A DNA stretch of 38,405 bases from an uncultured Coriobacteriaceae bacterium (GCA_902793195.1 CADBCS010000004.1:1-38405), one strand, 5' to 3'. Shown: positions 8,291 through 16,871, numbered from the stretch's first letter. Notes: generated by a model from the sequence alone, not told the origin. Made by a program: numbers and translations.

Positions 8291-10474
8291 ATGGGATTGG
8301 TCGAGAGCCAGATCAAGGAGCGCCAACTCGCCGACGAGCAGCGCATGAGCGACTCACTCCTCAAGGTCGCAAGCGTCGTCATCGGACAAGAATCCGCAGA
8401 GAAGGCCATCGACGACCACGTTGCCGCGAGCAACGCAATAGGGCGCATCATGCGGTACTATCGCTACAAGATGGTCGACGTACCCGAATCCCTTACCGAC
8501 ATCTATGAACAGCTCGACTACTACCTGCGGCCCCATGGGGTGATGTATCGAGAGGTCAAACTGGACAAAGGCTGGTACAAGGACTCCATCGGGCCAATCC
8601 TCACGCACACCCGCGAAGGCAAGAGGCCGGTCGCGCTCATCCCCGGAAAGATCGCAGGATACTGGTACACCGATGCCGAGACAGGGCTGCCTGTGAGCGT
8701 GAACGCGCTCACTGCCGCACAATTCTCTGCGGACGCACTGTGCTTCTATCGACCGCTACCGCAGAAAAAGCTTGGCATCACAGACCTGCTCGTCTACATG
8801 TGGCAGTGCATCACCCTCGGCGATGTGGCAGTCAAGGGTATGGCCGCCTTGGGCGTAGCGCTCGTGGGCACCCTGGTGCCAAGGCTCGTCAGCATCCTCA
8901 CCGGACCCGTGCTCGCAAGTGGTGAGGTGCGGGCGCTCGTCGGCATTGCCATATGCATCGTATGCACCGCCGTTTCTCAGCAGCTCATCAGTGGCACGGC
9001 GACGCTTCTCTCGTCGAGACTCGAAGCCAAGGCAAGCCTCGAGGTGGAGGCCTCCATCATGATGCGGCTCCTCTCACTGCCTGCGGACTTCTTCAAGGAG
9101 TACAGTCCGGGCGAGCTCAAGAGCAGGTTCTCGTCCGTGAACAGCCTCTGCACCCTGCTCCTGTCGCTCATAACGTCGGCAGGCATCTCTTCGCTCGCAT
9201 CGCTTCTGTACGTGACCCAGATATTCGCCTTCGCACCGGCACTGGTAGTCCCCGCCTTGCTTGCCATACTGATCACGGTGACCTTCTCTGTGATTACAGC
9301 GCTGGTAGGAATCAACATCAGCAGGCGGCGCATGGAGGCGGACGCAAAGGAATCGGGCATCTCATATGCCGTCATCTCGGGCATCCGCAAGATTCGATTG
9401 GCCGGCGCAGAACGACGGATGTTCGCGCGGTGGCTCGACACCTATACCCAGAAGGCTGACCTCACCTACAACCCGCCCCTGCTCATCAAGGTGAGCAGCG
9501 TGATAAGCCTGGGGATAACGCTGGTCTCCAACATCGTGCTGTATTATCTGGCCGTCAGAAGCGGCGTCGACCAGTCTTCGTACTTCGCCTTTACCACCGC
9601 CTACGGCATGATCATGGGGGCGTTTACGTCGCTCTCTGCCAAGCTGACACAGGCGGCGAGTATACGGCCCATGCTGCAAATGGCTGAGCCCTTCCTCCAA
9701 GCGGTTCCAGAGACATCCGGCGACAAGGAAGTGGTCACCGACATACACGGCGATGTGGGCTTCGAGCATGTGTCGTTCCGATATGGGCCGGACACGCCGT
9801 TCGTACTCAAGGACCTCACACTCAACATACGCGCGGGAGAATACACGGCCATCGTCGGGAGGTCCGGCTGTGGCAAGTCCACGATCATCCGACTGCTGCT
9901 CGGCTTCGAGAGACCGGACCAAGGGGCCGTGTACATCGACGGAAAGGACGTCGCCAGACTGGACCTCCCCTCACTGAGGAGACGAATCGGCACGGTCATG
10001 CAGCACGACGGGCTGTTCCAAGGCAGCATCTATTACAACATCGCAATCACGGCACCCGAACTCACCGTTGCAGAAGCGTGGGAAGCCGCCGAGACTGCCG
10101 GCATTGCCGACGACATCCGGGCGCTCCCCATGGGCATGCACACCTTTATCTCCGAGGGACAGGGCGGAATATCTGGCGGTCAGAAACAGCGACTGATGAT
10201 CGCGCGCGCCATAGCCCCCAAGCCCAGGCTGCTCATCTTCGACGAGGCGACCAGCGCCTTGGACAACCAGACCCAGCGACAGGTAACCGATGCGCTCGAC
10301 GCCATGGGTTGCACGCGCATCGTGGTGGCGCATCGGCTATCGACCATCCGACATTGCGACAGGATACTGGTCCTCGATGACGGAAGAATCGCAGAGAGTG
10401 GCACGTACGACGAGCTCATAGCCAAGGACGGCCTGTTCGCAGAGCTCGTTAGGCGGCAGCGAGTGGACGCGTGA
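8291..10474 (+). CDS. NHLM-type ABC transporter, ATP-binding/permease subunit
   Basis: The second half-transporter of the export pair has 727 residues. The first ~165 form a soluble domain without the C39 Cys/His signature, as in the second NHLM transporter family. A transmembrane domain follows (about 165-470), then a nucleotide-binding domain with Walker A GRSGCGKS (523-530), signature ISGGQ (627-631), Walker B LLIFDE (647-652) and His681. The start at 8291 is chosen because AGGAGGT lies 7 bases before it; an open extension back to 8213 overlaps the previous gene. I infer that it dimerises with the product of 6082-8277, because the two genes are adjacent and each encodes one complete half. 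Confidence 0.92.
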   Translation: MGLVESQIKERQLADEQRMSDSLLKVASVVIGQESAEKAIDDHVAASNAIGRIMRYYRYKMVDVPESLTDIYEQLDYYLRPHGVMYREVKLDKGWYKDSIGPILTHTREGKRPVALIPGKIAGYWYTDAETGLPVSVNALTAAQFSADALCFYRPLPQKKLGITDLLVYMWQCITLGDVAVKGMAALGVALVGTLVPRLVSILTGPVLASGEVRALVGIAICIVCTAVSQQLISGTATLLSSRLEAKASLEVEASIMMRLLSLPADFFKEYSPGELKSRFSSVNSLCTLLLSLITSAGISSLASLLYVTQIFAFAPALVVPALLAILITVTFSVITALVGINISRRRMEADAKESGISYAVISGIRKIRLAGAERRMFARWLDTYTQKADLTYNPPLLIKVSSVISLGITLVSNIVLYYLAVRSGVDQSSYFAFTTAYGMIMGAFTSLSAKLTQAASIRPMLQMAEPFLQAVPETSGDKEVVTDIHGDVGFEHVSFRYGPDTPFVLKDLTLNIRAGEYTAIVGRSGCGKSTIIRLLLGFERPDQGAVYIDGKDVARLDLPSLRRRIGTVMQHDGLFQGSIYYNIAITAPELTVAEAWEAAETAGIADDIRALPMGMHTFISEGQGGISGGQKQRLMIARAIAPKPRLLIFDEATSALDNQTQRQVTDALDAMGCTRIVVAHRLSTIRHCDRILVLDDGRIAESGTYDELIAKDGLFAELVRRQRVDA

Positions 10475-10490
10475 CGGCCACTTCTTGCGA

Positions 10491-10637
10491 CTACTGCGGC
10501 GGAACGTGTACGGGGGGACGACCGCCCGTCACGCCATCCACTTCATCCTTCGCCAGCTTGCAACGCTCCTCCTGCTTGGGCTCGCTTGCCTCTCCTTGCA
10601 GAGCCTCCTGGATCTCCAGCTGCTTCTCATCATCCAT
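10491..10637 (-). CDS. 48-residue double-glycine peptide with a Pro-rich 9-residue tail
   Basis: This minus-strand gene starts at ATG 10635-10637 with AAAGGAG 7 bases upstream and stops at 10491-10493. The peptide begins MDDEKQLEIQEALQ and its leader ends KLAKDEVDGVTGG: GG at -2/-1, Val at -4 and -7, Leu at -12, the canonical C39 leader pattern. After GG only RPPVHVPPQ remains, a proline-rich nonapeptide with no Cys, Ser or Thr. The gene lies 37 bp behind the C11 protease on the same strand and converges with the transporter operon (16 bp between stop codons). I infer that it is an export substrate yielding a short mature peptide, possibly a signal. The family is not recognised. Confidence 0.7.
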   Translation of the reverse strand: MDDEKQLEIQEALQGEASEPKQEERCKLAKDEVDGVTGGRPPVHVPPQ

Positions 10638-10674
10638 CGTGCGACTCCTTTCGCTTAAACGCCGTGGCACCATT

Positions 10675-12536
10675 CTACGATGTTGGCACGCCACCCACAG
10701 AAACAATTGTCGTGGTGCCGTCCTCGGCCACCTTGTAGGCAACCTCCTGCGACGGATACTCGTTGCCCATAAGGTCGATGGCCACGAAGCGGAACTCGTA
10801 CGAGCCGGGCGCGAGCGGGGTCTCCGACACCTTGGGTTGCTTGCCAACAACGATGTCCTCACGCAATTCTTCGCTTTCCAGCGAGACTGCAGACACGGTG
10901 CTCCCCGGCGCGAGGTCGGCCATGGAGCGGTCCGCGAGGCCGTTGAGGTCGTCAATGCCGCCCCACGTGCCGAGCAGCTCGTAGTGGCCGCCATCTTCCT
11001 CTTCTTCGTTCTCCACCCACGTCGTGCGTAGGTTCGTTCTCTTCCCGTCTACCTCAATGGGCGATGAGAACGTCTCGTATCCCAATCCGTATCCCACCAC
11101 GTTGGCGTCGAGCACCATCCCGTCGAGCGTGATGGCCACCGCGAGTGCAGGGGTGTAGGTGAACGAGAGGTTGTCCCAGTCGTCTGCAATGTCCACGTTG
11201 GTATCGGCGTAGGTACCGTCGGTACGGCGGTTCTCCACATAGAGGTCAAAAAAGGCATCGGCGCAGCCATCTTCACCTCGTCCAAGAACTTCAAGGGCAC
11301 GGGGTCTTCGGCAAAGAATGACGCGAGAAGCTGTGCGTACTTTTCGAGCGGGGACACCTTGGCGTAGTTGGCAACCTCAGAAGCCGACGACGATATGGGA
11401 TACCACATCGAGAGGCCGTTCGCACCAGTTGTCGCATCCCCGCGCACGGAGAAGACCACAGCCTCTTCGATCGCTGCCGCAAGCCCCTCCTGCTGTTTCT
11501 GGTAGGAAGGCTGCGACAGCATGCCCTTCGTGATCCCGATGAGGTCCGTGAGGTTGGTGTGGCCCTCCTTGTGAGAAGCTCCTCCAAAGGATTCGGCGTT
11601 CCGCACGCCATAGGCGACCCTACGCACCACTTTGGTCCCGCCATACTCGGCACGCAGGGCGTCGATGAGCTCGTCGAGGGCGTCTTCCACTGCCCCGACC
11701 TTGGAGAGGTCGATGACCGACAGCGTGGCCGTCGCGTCCTTCTTGTGCCTGGCGCTCTTTACCTTGTATCCCTCACAGATGGCGATGCCCGCCGCGCGCG
11801 CGTCCGCGCCCAATCCGAGCGAATGAAGCAGCTCGACGTAGCTCCAGCCAGGCCCGGCCTCCAACTCCTCGGATGCGACGAGCCAGGACGCGTCGTCAGA
11901 CATCGTGATGGCAGTCTCCAACGACCCCATGAGACACGCGTCGAAGCCCACCAAATCGTACGGCTTACCACCACGCGCGGCTACGCCCGCTGCGAATGCC
12001 TCGTCCAGTTCGGGGAGTTCGAGTGCATCGAAGCCGTTCTTCTCGTCAAAGCAGGCGCCCTTGAGTGGCCCCCCGCCATGGTCCCACAGCACAGCCATCG
12101 CATGCTCGGAAGGATACTCCTCGGCACAGAACGTGAGGAAGTCCGTGAGCGTGGACCCCTCCCCCATGTTCACGTCCCCGACGTCGCCCACGGCTTCCAA
12201 CTCATGCCCATGCGCAACGAATCGCGTCCCATTCGCCACGTCGTCGGAGTGCCACCTCTTCGCACCGCCCGTCTGGATCACCAAGGTGACGTTCTCTGGC
12301 ACGCCAGCCTCGCGAATCTCTTTCAGCGTCTTTGATGCCCAGCTCTGACGGCTCTCGAGGTTCGAGCCACAAAGATAGAGGCAAATCGTCCAAGTCCCGG
12401 ACCCCGGGCCTACGCCACTGCACGACGTGAGCGATGCACACACCAGAAGAGCGGCCAGAGCCATAACGGTGCAGGCCACGACGCGTGCCTTCCAAACGCC
12501 GTACCATCTGTTCGCCGCTCTCCTCATCATGCGCAT
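10675..12536 (-). pseudogene. Clostripain-family (C11) cysteine protease lipoprotein, frameshifted
   Basis: The N-terminal signal (VMALAALLVCASLTSC) carries a lipobox with Cys39, so the product would be anchored outside the membrane. The protease domain has the C11 pattern: WTICLYLCGSNLES near the start, catalytic His in AVLWDHGGG and catalytic Cys in VGFDACLMGS. The first frame runs to about 11250. The C-terminal domain (YVENRRTDGTYADT to the end) continues in another frame to 10675. The shift is either an indel near 11270 or lies at the T6 run at 11251-11256 (minus-strand CCT TTT TTG ACC). Starts at 12536, 12530 and 12527 are possible. The double-glycine peptide gene follows by 37 bp. The protease could process exported peptides outside the cell, but that is inference. 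Confidence 0.8.
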
Positions 12537-12558
12537 CCTCGGACAGCCCCTTTGCCGG

Positions 12559-12693
12559 TCATCGCTTAGTGCATCCCTTCGCATGGGGGCAGGATGCACA
12601 GCCGCCGCACCCGCGCGAGCGTCGCATGAGCCGGATCGCAAGCGCGATCAGCGCGATCAAAACGGCTACGACCACGAAGTCCCCTGCGTTCAC
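12559..12693 (-). CDS. FeoB-associated Cys-rich membrane protein
   Basis: This 44-residue peptide starts with GTG at 12693, preceded by GAGGGGG about 7 bases upstream. It has a short extracytoplasmic N-terminus, a membrane helix (FVVVAVLIALIALAIRLM), then the basic Cys-rich tail RGCGGCASCPHAKGCTK. The Cys pattern and topology match the small proteins normally encoded behind feoB and thought to assist ferrous iron uptake. No feoB lies in the window. The stop overlaps the region just before the C11 protease start, so the two genes are probably co-transcribed. It is too short for most gene finders. Confidence 0.75.
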   Translation of the reverse strand: MNAGDFVVVAVLIALIALAIRLMRRSRGCGGCASCPHAKGCTKR

Positions 12694-13072
12694 CGAGCAC
12701 CCCCTCACCGACTACGCCGCCTTCGCAATGCTCAGGCGGAGCACCTACACTAAATAATACGATGAACGATGAATCACCGCTATCACAAAATTTGACGTGC
12801 GTGCCGTAGCCAAAGACACACGTCTGGTTGAAGAGGCGCCTTTCCACGAGGTCTGGTCCGGTCGCTCCACTCGCGCGTCACGAGGACGGTCCTTCCGACA
12901 CGGCTCCTCAAGGAAGACCGCGTGGTGCGGCCGCACCACGCGGTCTTCCTGGGGACGTCCCCTCGTCACGGGCTCCTCGTGAGGCCTTGCCTCGCCGCCC
13001 GGCTCGCGAGCCGCCGCGGACCGAGGCCGGCCTACAAGGTCACGCGTCTATCACGTGAAAAGCTCGAGGTAC
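12694..13072. other. 380-bp intergenic region with a REP-like palindrome
   Basis: TATTAT at 12754-12759 (minus strand) is a possible -10 box for the Cys-rich peptide and C11 genes, with no clear -35. The 40-bp palindrome at 12911-12950 lies in the middle. The rest is GC-rich with no credible gene. Confidence 0.5.
12902..12950. repeat. Palindromic repeat, copy 1 (40-bp perfect palindrome)
   Basis: AGGAAGACCGCGTGGTGCGG at 12911-12930 is followed without a spacer by its exact reverse complement to 12950. The preceding GGCTCCTCA is shared with the second copy at 14168-14207. The two copies are direct repeats about 1.27 kb apart, bracketing the hydrolase gene. Confidence 0.85.
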
Positions 13073-13073
13073 A

Positions 13074-13128
13074 TCAGGGATACTCCCTTTCGACACATGT
13101 TTATTGGGGAGTATCCCCTTTTGACACA
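13074..13128. repeat. Imperfect duplicated motif with GGGATACTCCC core
   Basis: On the minus strand TGTGTCAAAAGGGGATACTC and TGTGTCGAAAGGGAGTATCC occur 36 bp apart. GGGATACTCCC at 13078-13088 also pairs with GGGAGTATCCC at 13109-13119. The hydrolase stop codon and its last codons lie inside the first motif, so the repeat may have supplied the gene's 3' end. Confidence 0.5.
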
Positions 13129-14018
13129 AAGGCGGCCACGACCTCGCGGTACTCCTCGGGCGCCTTCAAGATGGACTCCGCGTGGTCGGCCCCAGCCACG
13201 TAGTGAAGCTCGCGCACGCCCTTCGCCCTGTCGTAGAGGTCGCGCGCGCTTTGCGGCGGGACCGTGGCGTCCGCGTCGCCCTGGATGAACAGAATCGGGA
13301 CGGTGTTCTTGTCCAGGGCCTCGATGGGCCGCATGTCGTATATCGAGTACCCGTAGAGGACCCGAATGCCCAGGTCGGCAAGGGGCACGAGGAACCCGGG
13401 CGCATGCGCCGTCTTGAGCCTCTGCCCCAGGACGCTCTCGACGTCGGCGAACGCGCAGTCCGACACCGCGAAGTCCACCTCCGGCCCGTACGCCAGGGCC
13501 TCGATCGTGGTGGACGCCCCCAGGGACTCGCCATGGAGCCCCAGCCTGCCGAGCCCCGGGTAGCGCTCGCGCGTGTCCTTGACCAGCTCCACGAGGTCCT
13601 TGCCCTCGAGGATGCCGTAGGTGGTAAAGGCGGGCTCGTCCTCGCCGTGGCCGCGCATGTCGTAGACGATGCAGTTGTAGCCGAGGTCCATATACATGGG
13701 CACGTACTTGAGGGACCCGATGTGGTTGTCCGTGTTGCCGTGCGTAAGAATGACATAGCGGTCGGTGGAACTCGGGTTCGCGAGCAGCTGCACGTGCAAC
13801 TGGTAGCCGTCGTAACCTTCCACGAGATAGTCCGTCTTCTCCAGGTCGTTGTAGAAGCTCGTGTCGTAGCGTGCCGACTGCCACTCCCAGGCCTCCTCGA
13901 GGGTCGGCCGCTTCCCGTTCATCACGAAGTGCGCGAGGAGCGCCGCGAGCGCGACAAGCAGCACGACTAGAATTGTCACAACGGCCGCCAGCACCTTTAT
14001 CTTTCCGCCCCTCAGCAT
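13101..14018 (-). CDS. Membrane-anchored alpha/beta hydrolase
   Basis: From ATG 14018 the protein has 305 residues: a membrane anchor (about 8-32), then a serine hydrolase of the alpha/beta fold facing outward. Visible elements are the oxyanion loop THGNTDNH (92-99), nucleophile elbow GESLG with Ser165, acid Asp248 or Asp250 in QGDADATVP, and His279 in GADHAES. An in-frame extension to ATG 14066 is possible, and neither start has a good binding site. The substrate cannot be read from the sequence; related proteins act on peptides or esters. It is monocistronic with a promoter at 14149-14177. Confidence 0.85.
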   Translation of the reverse strand: MLRGGKIKVLAAVVTILVVLLVALAALLAHFVMNGKRPTLEEAWEWQSARYDTSFYNDLEKTDYLVEGYDGYQLHVQLLANPSSTDRYVILTHGNTDNHIGSLKYVPMYMDLGYNCIVYDMRGHGEDEPAFTTYGILEGKDLVELVKDTRERYPGLGRLGLHGESLGASTTIEALAYGPEVDFAVSDCAFADVESVLGQRLKTAHAPGFLVPLADLGIRVLYGYSIYDMRPIEALDKNTVPILFIQGDADATVPPQSARDLYDRAKGVRELHYVAGADHAESILKAPEEYREVVAAFVSKGDTPQ

Positions 14019-14148
14019 CGCCACGCCTATCTTTGTCCGCCGCGCGCAGGCGGGATGGCGGGCCATCCGCTAGCGATTGAGTAGGCGATGGGCCTTCTGC
14101 GCACTTCCATCCGAACTCCTATTGCGGGTGACTTCTTTTTCACATCGC

Positions 14149-14177
14149 ATTATAGTAGGTGCCTCTTGGCTCCTCAA
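14149..14177 (-). promoter_or_regulatory. Promoter for the alpha/beta hydrolase
   Basis: On the minus strand TTGAGG (14172-14177) and TATAAT (14149-14154) are separated by exactly 17 bp, about 130 bp before the hydrolase start. The -35 box lies at the edge of the second palindromic repeat. Confidence 0.6.
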
Positions 14178-14207
14178 GAAAGACCGCGTGGTGCGGCCGC
14201 ACCACGC
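14168..14207. repeat. Palindromic repeat, copy 2
   Basis: GGCTCCTCAAGAAAGACCGC followed by GTGGTGCGGCCGCACCACGC matches copy 1 at 12902 with one substitution. The palindrome is truncated on its right side, where the paralogue fragment begins. Confidence 0.8.
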
Positions 14208-14290
14208 ATGTCCTGCAGGACGTCGGCGTTGACGTGCAGCGAGTTGAGGCCGTCGTCGAAGACCTGGAGGCTGTTCTCGTAGGTCTGCCG
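14206..14290 (-). pseudogene. Fragment of a paralogue of the neighbouring lipoprotein
   Basis: On the minus strand about 28 codons read QTYENSLQVFDDGLNSLHVN and then ADVLQDM. This matches ATYENSIQIFDSALNSMHAN and ADVVQNM inside the lipoprotein gene at 14414-16795 (region about 15330-15415). The DNA is also clearly similar. It is a short relict of a second family member, cut off at the palindromic repeat. Confidence 0.75.
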
Positions 14291-14324
14291 TCCCCTGTTC
14301 CAAAGTACCGCAGCCAAGAATAAC

Positions 14325-14356
14325 GCCCCCGGATGGCAGGTCTGCCGTCCGGGGGC
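14325..14356 (-). terminator. Hairpin terminator downstream of the large lipoprotein
   Basis: GCCCCCGGA-T-GGCA-GGTC-TGCC-G-TCCGGGGGC folds into a very strong hairpin. On the minus strand it is followed by GTTATTCTT, a weak T-tract, 58 bp after the lipoprotein stop. Confidence 0.6.
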
Positions 14357-14413
14357 CGTCGCTTGGGCCGCGCGTGCTCCTGCGGAACACGGCCATCTTA
14401 CGAAGTCACGTGG

Positions 14414-16795
14414 CTATTCTTTGAAGTAGAACCAGATGTAGTTCATCATCCACTGCTTTGCATCGTCGTCGAACACGCTGAAGTCCTTGTAGTTGGCGAA
14501 CGTCGTCTGCTGCTTGTGTATCTGGCCGCTGCCGTACGCGATGATGTCGGCCTTGTACGTACTGTCCTTGGTCGAGCCCGTCCCGTTGAAGCCCAGCCCG
14601 TGTGGACTGTAATCGTAAGACCCTTCCCCCTTCTTCCAGGCCCACGAGTCGCTCCACAGGCCCGCGAGCTTCAGGTCGTCCTCCACGCTGCGCCCGTGCA
14701 GCCTCTGCACGTACTCGTCCAGCGCGTCGGTGCCCACGTTGTTCCCGCTCGCACAGTAGGTGATCTTCACGGACTCGATCGTCTTGTCGAAGGTGTTGCA
14801 GCGCACGGGACCGGAAAGAAGGTACCTACGGCTTTCGTACGGCCATGGCGACAAGGCCTCCTCGGGGCTCGTGCCTGCGTCCTGATTCTCCAGGCGCTCG
14901 AGCGCCCTCCAGAGGTCGTTGTTGTACGACAGGTAGTTGCCCTTGGTCGCGGGGGCGAAGACGTTGTAGTAGATCTCCAGCAGGCCGAAGGCGCGCTTGA
15001 GCTCGTACTCGATGTTCGCGCGGTAGGACTTGCGCAGGTAGTAGCCCTGGGTGTCGTAGTTGAAGTGCAGGTTCCAGTACTTGTCGTAGGTCGCCACCGG
15101 GCCGGACCTGTTCGGGTCGGCGACCTCGCCGGTCACCTTGGTGAAGTCCGAGGCCAGGTTCTCCATGTGCTTCGTGAAGCCCTTGAAGGCGCTGTTGTCG
15201 TAGCCTCCGGCCGCCTCGAGCTTCTCGATGTACTCGACGAGGTCGTAGTTGTACCTGTACTCCTCCTCGGGGGAGCAGTCCTCCGCCGGGGGCTCGATGC
15301 CGTCCTCCGCCGCGCGGATGGCGCCCTGCGTAAGCATGTTCTGCACGACGTCGGCGTTGGCGTGCATCGAGTTGAGCGCGCTGTCGAATATCTGTATGCT
15401 GTTCTCGTAGGTCGCCCGCAGCGTCTCGTTGAGCTCGGCCTTCATGGCCCTGGTGAGGCAGTGCAGCTCGGTGACCTCGACGCCCACCTTCTGCACCTCG
15501 CTCAGGATCTGCTCGTTGGAGACGCCGCCGCCGGCGCCCTTGAACAGGCCGAACATCTTGAGCACGCCCAGGCCGCCCTCAGCGATGTAGGTCCACTCGT
15601 TGCGGTAGAAGCCCCTGGCGATGCGGTAGGCGTTCGCGCCGAGATCGGCGACCTGGCCGGCCTTGGGGTCGACCTCGGAGAGGACCTCGGGCACGTACTG
15701 GGCCACGGCGTCGTAGTTCTCGTAGTCCCACTCGGTCTCCTTGCACCTCTGCATGTACTCGATCGTGGCGTTCTTGGCCTCCCCCCCGTCGTCGGGCTTG
15801 TCGCTATTGTTGCCATCGTCCGCGCGCGACATCTCGCTCTCGGCGAAGCCGGACTCGACCAGGGACTCCCGCACGGCTTCCGGGGCGTCCTCGGCCACGA
15901 CGAGCTCGCCGTCCTCTAGGTGGGTGCCCTCGGGAAGCGCGATGTCCTTCTCCGAGAAGCTCGGCTCGTACTCGCCCAGCTCGGCGACCTGGGCGTTGTA
16001 GTCCACGGCCTCGATCACCACGCCGTTGTCCTTCGGCGCGACGTGCACCACGGCGTACGCCTCGGTCCCGGCGAAGCGCACCGTGTACGCGTCCACGGAC
16101 GCGTCGGGGCCCTCGCCCTTGAAGGTGAGGCTGACGGCGGCACCGTCGTTGGCGAAGTCGGTGACCTCAGCCTGGCGCGTCTCGTGCTGCGGCTCCTCGC
16201 CCTCGCCGTCCCCAGCGGGGACGTTGTAGGCCACGACCACGTCCTCGCGCCTGACGGACGCGAGGCTCCACGCGCCGGGCTCGACCGCGGGCTCCTTGGC
16301 CGCGCCGTCCTTGGGCGCCCCGGTGTCCTGGGATGCCTCGGCCTCCTGGGTCGCGTCGGCGTCCTTATTGGCCGCGGGCTCCACGGCCCCGTTCTCGGGC
16401 GCGGACTTTCCGGTCTCGTCCCCCGTCACGCCGGCGTCCTGAGCGGTGTCGCCCTCCCCGGCCACAGGCTCCTCGGCCGCCTCCGCGGCGTCGCGCGACA
16501 TCTCCTGCTGGATCTCCACCCCAGCCTCCTCGGCCGTCGCGATGCCGCCTACCGTCTCTGCGAGGCTCTGGTCCTCCGTCAGGTTCTTCTCGGCAATGGT
16601 GACGGTGTAGACGCCCTCGTCGTTGGCATCGACGCTGATGGTCTCACCGACCTCTGGCCCGACGTCGCGGTTCATCTCCTCATCGGCCTGACCTTCCGCC
16701 GCGTCACCTCCCGCGGGCTGCTGCCCGCACGCCGACAGCGGCGCGACCGCCATGATGGCGCTGAGCGCCCAGGCCACCAACCTCTTCCCCCTCAT
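14414..16795 (-). CDS. Large lipoprotein of unknown function
   Basis: From ATG 16795 (AGGGAGG 4 bases upstream) the protein has 793 residues. A lipoprotein signal ends in APLSAC with Cys23. Residues about 25-180 are low-complexity, acidic and rich in Ala, Glu, Thr and Gly (QEAEASQDTGAPKDG-like runs), a typical cell-wall-spanning linker. A middle region follows with short beta-rich repeats. The C-terminal half is helical and rich in Tyr and Trp. I do not recognise a domain. Frames open on the opposite strand over much of this length are shadows. A paralogue fragment lies just downstream, so the family has been duplicated here. It is probably a surface-exposed structural or binding protein. Confidence 0.85.
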   Translation of the reverse strand: MRGKRLVAWALSAIMAVAPLSACGQQPAGGDAAEGQADEEMNRDVGPEVGETISVDANDEGVYTVTIAEKNLTEDQSLAETVGGIATAEEAGVEIQQEMSRDAAEAAEEPVAGEGDTAQDAGVTGDETGKSAPENGAVEPAANKDADATQEAEASQDTGAPKDGAAKEPAVEPGAWSLASVRREDVVVAYNVPAGDGEGEEPQHETRQAEVTDFANDGAAVSLTFKGEGPDASVDAYTVRFAGTEAYAVVHVAPKDNGVVIEAVDYNAQVAELGEYEPSFSEKDIALPEGTHLEDGELVVAEDAPEAVRESLVESGFAESEMSRADDGNNSDKPDDGGEAKNATIEYMQRCKETEWDYENYDAVAQYVPEVLSEVDPKAGQVADLGANAYRIARGFYRNEWTYIAEGGLGVLKMFGLFKGAGGGVSNEQILSEVQKVGVEVTELHCLTRAMKAELNETLRATYENSIQIFDSALNSMHANADVVQNMLTQGAIRAAEDGIEPPAEDCSPEEEYRYNYDLVEYIEKLEAAGGYDNSAFKGFTKHMENLASDFTKVTGEVADPNRSGPVATYDKYWNLHFNYDTQGYYLRKSYRANIEYELKRAFGLLEIYYNVFAPATKGNYLSYNNDLWRALERLENQDAGTSPEEALSPWPYESRRYLLSGPVRCNTFDKTIESVKITYCASGNNVGTDALDEYVQRLHGRSVEDDLKLAGLWSDSWAWKKGEGSYDYSPHGLGFNGTGSTKDSTYKADIIAYGSGQIHKQQTTFANYKDFSVFDDDAKQWMMNYIWFYFKE

Positions 16796-16871
16796 GTCCT
16801 CCCTCTCCTCTCGTCCGACCCGCCGACCACCCTGCCGGCGCCACCACACTCCAACACCCTCATACCCCAAC

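Noticed and set aside
7405..8451. 348-codon minus-strand frame over the end of the first ABC transporter
   Set aside because: It is antisense to the conserved nucleotide-binding domain and has no motifs or binding site.
5264..10637. Lanthipeptide or radical-SAM RiPP cluster
   Set aside because: No LanM/LanBC, radical SAM or cyclodehydratase motif is present in any frame of the locus. Only export and proteolysis genes are seen.
14333..15919. Long open frame of 528 codons on the plus strand
   Set aside because: It lies antisense to the lipoprotein gene, which has a signal peptide, lipobox and binding site. The plus frame is a Val/Leu/Gly-rich shadow typical of GC-rich antisense frames.
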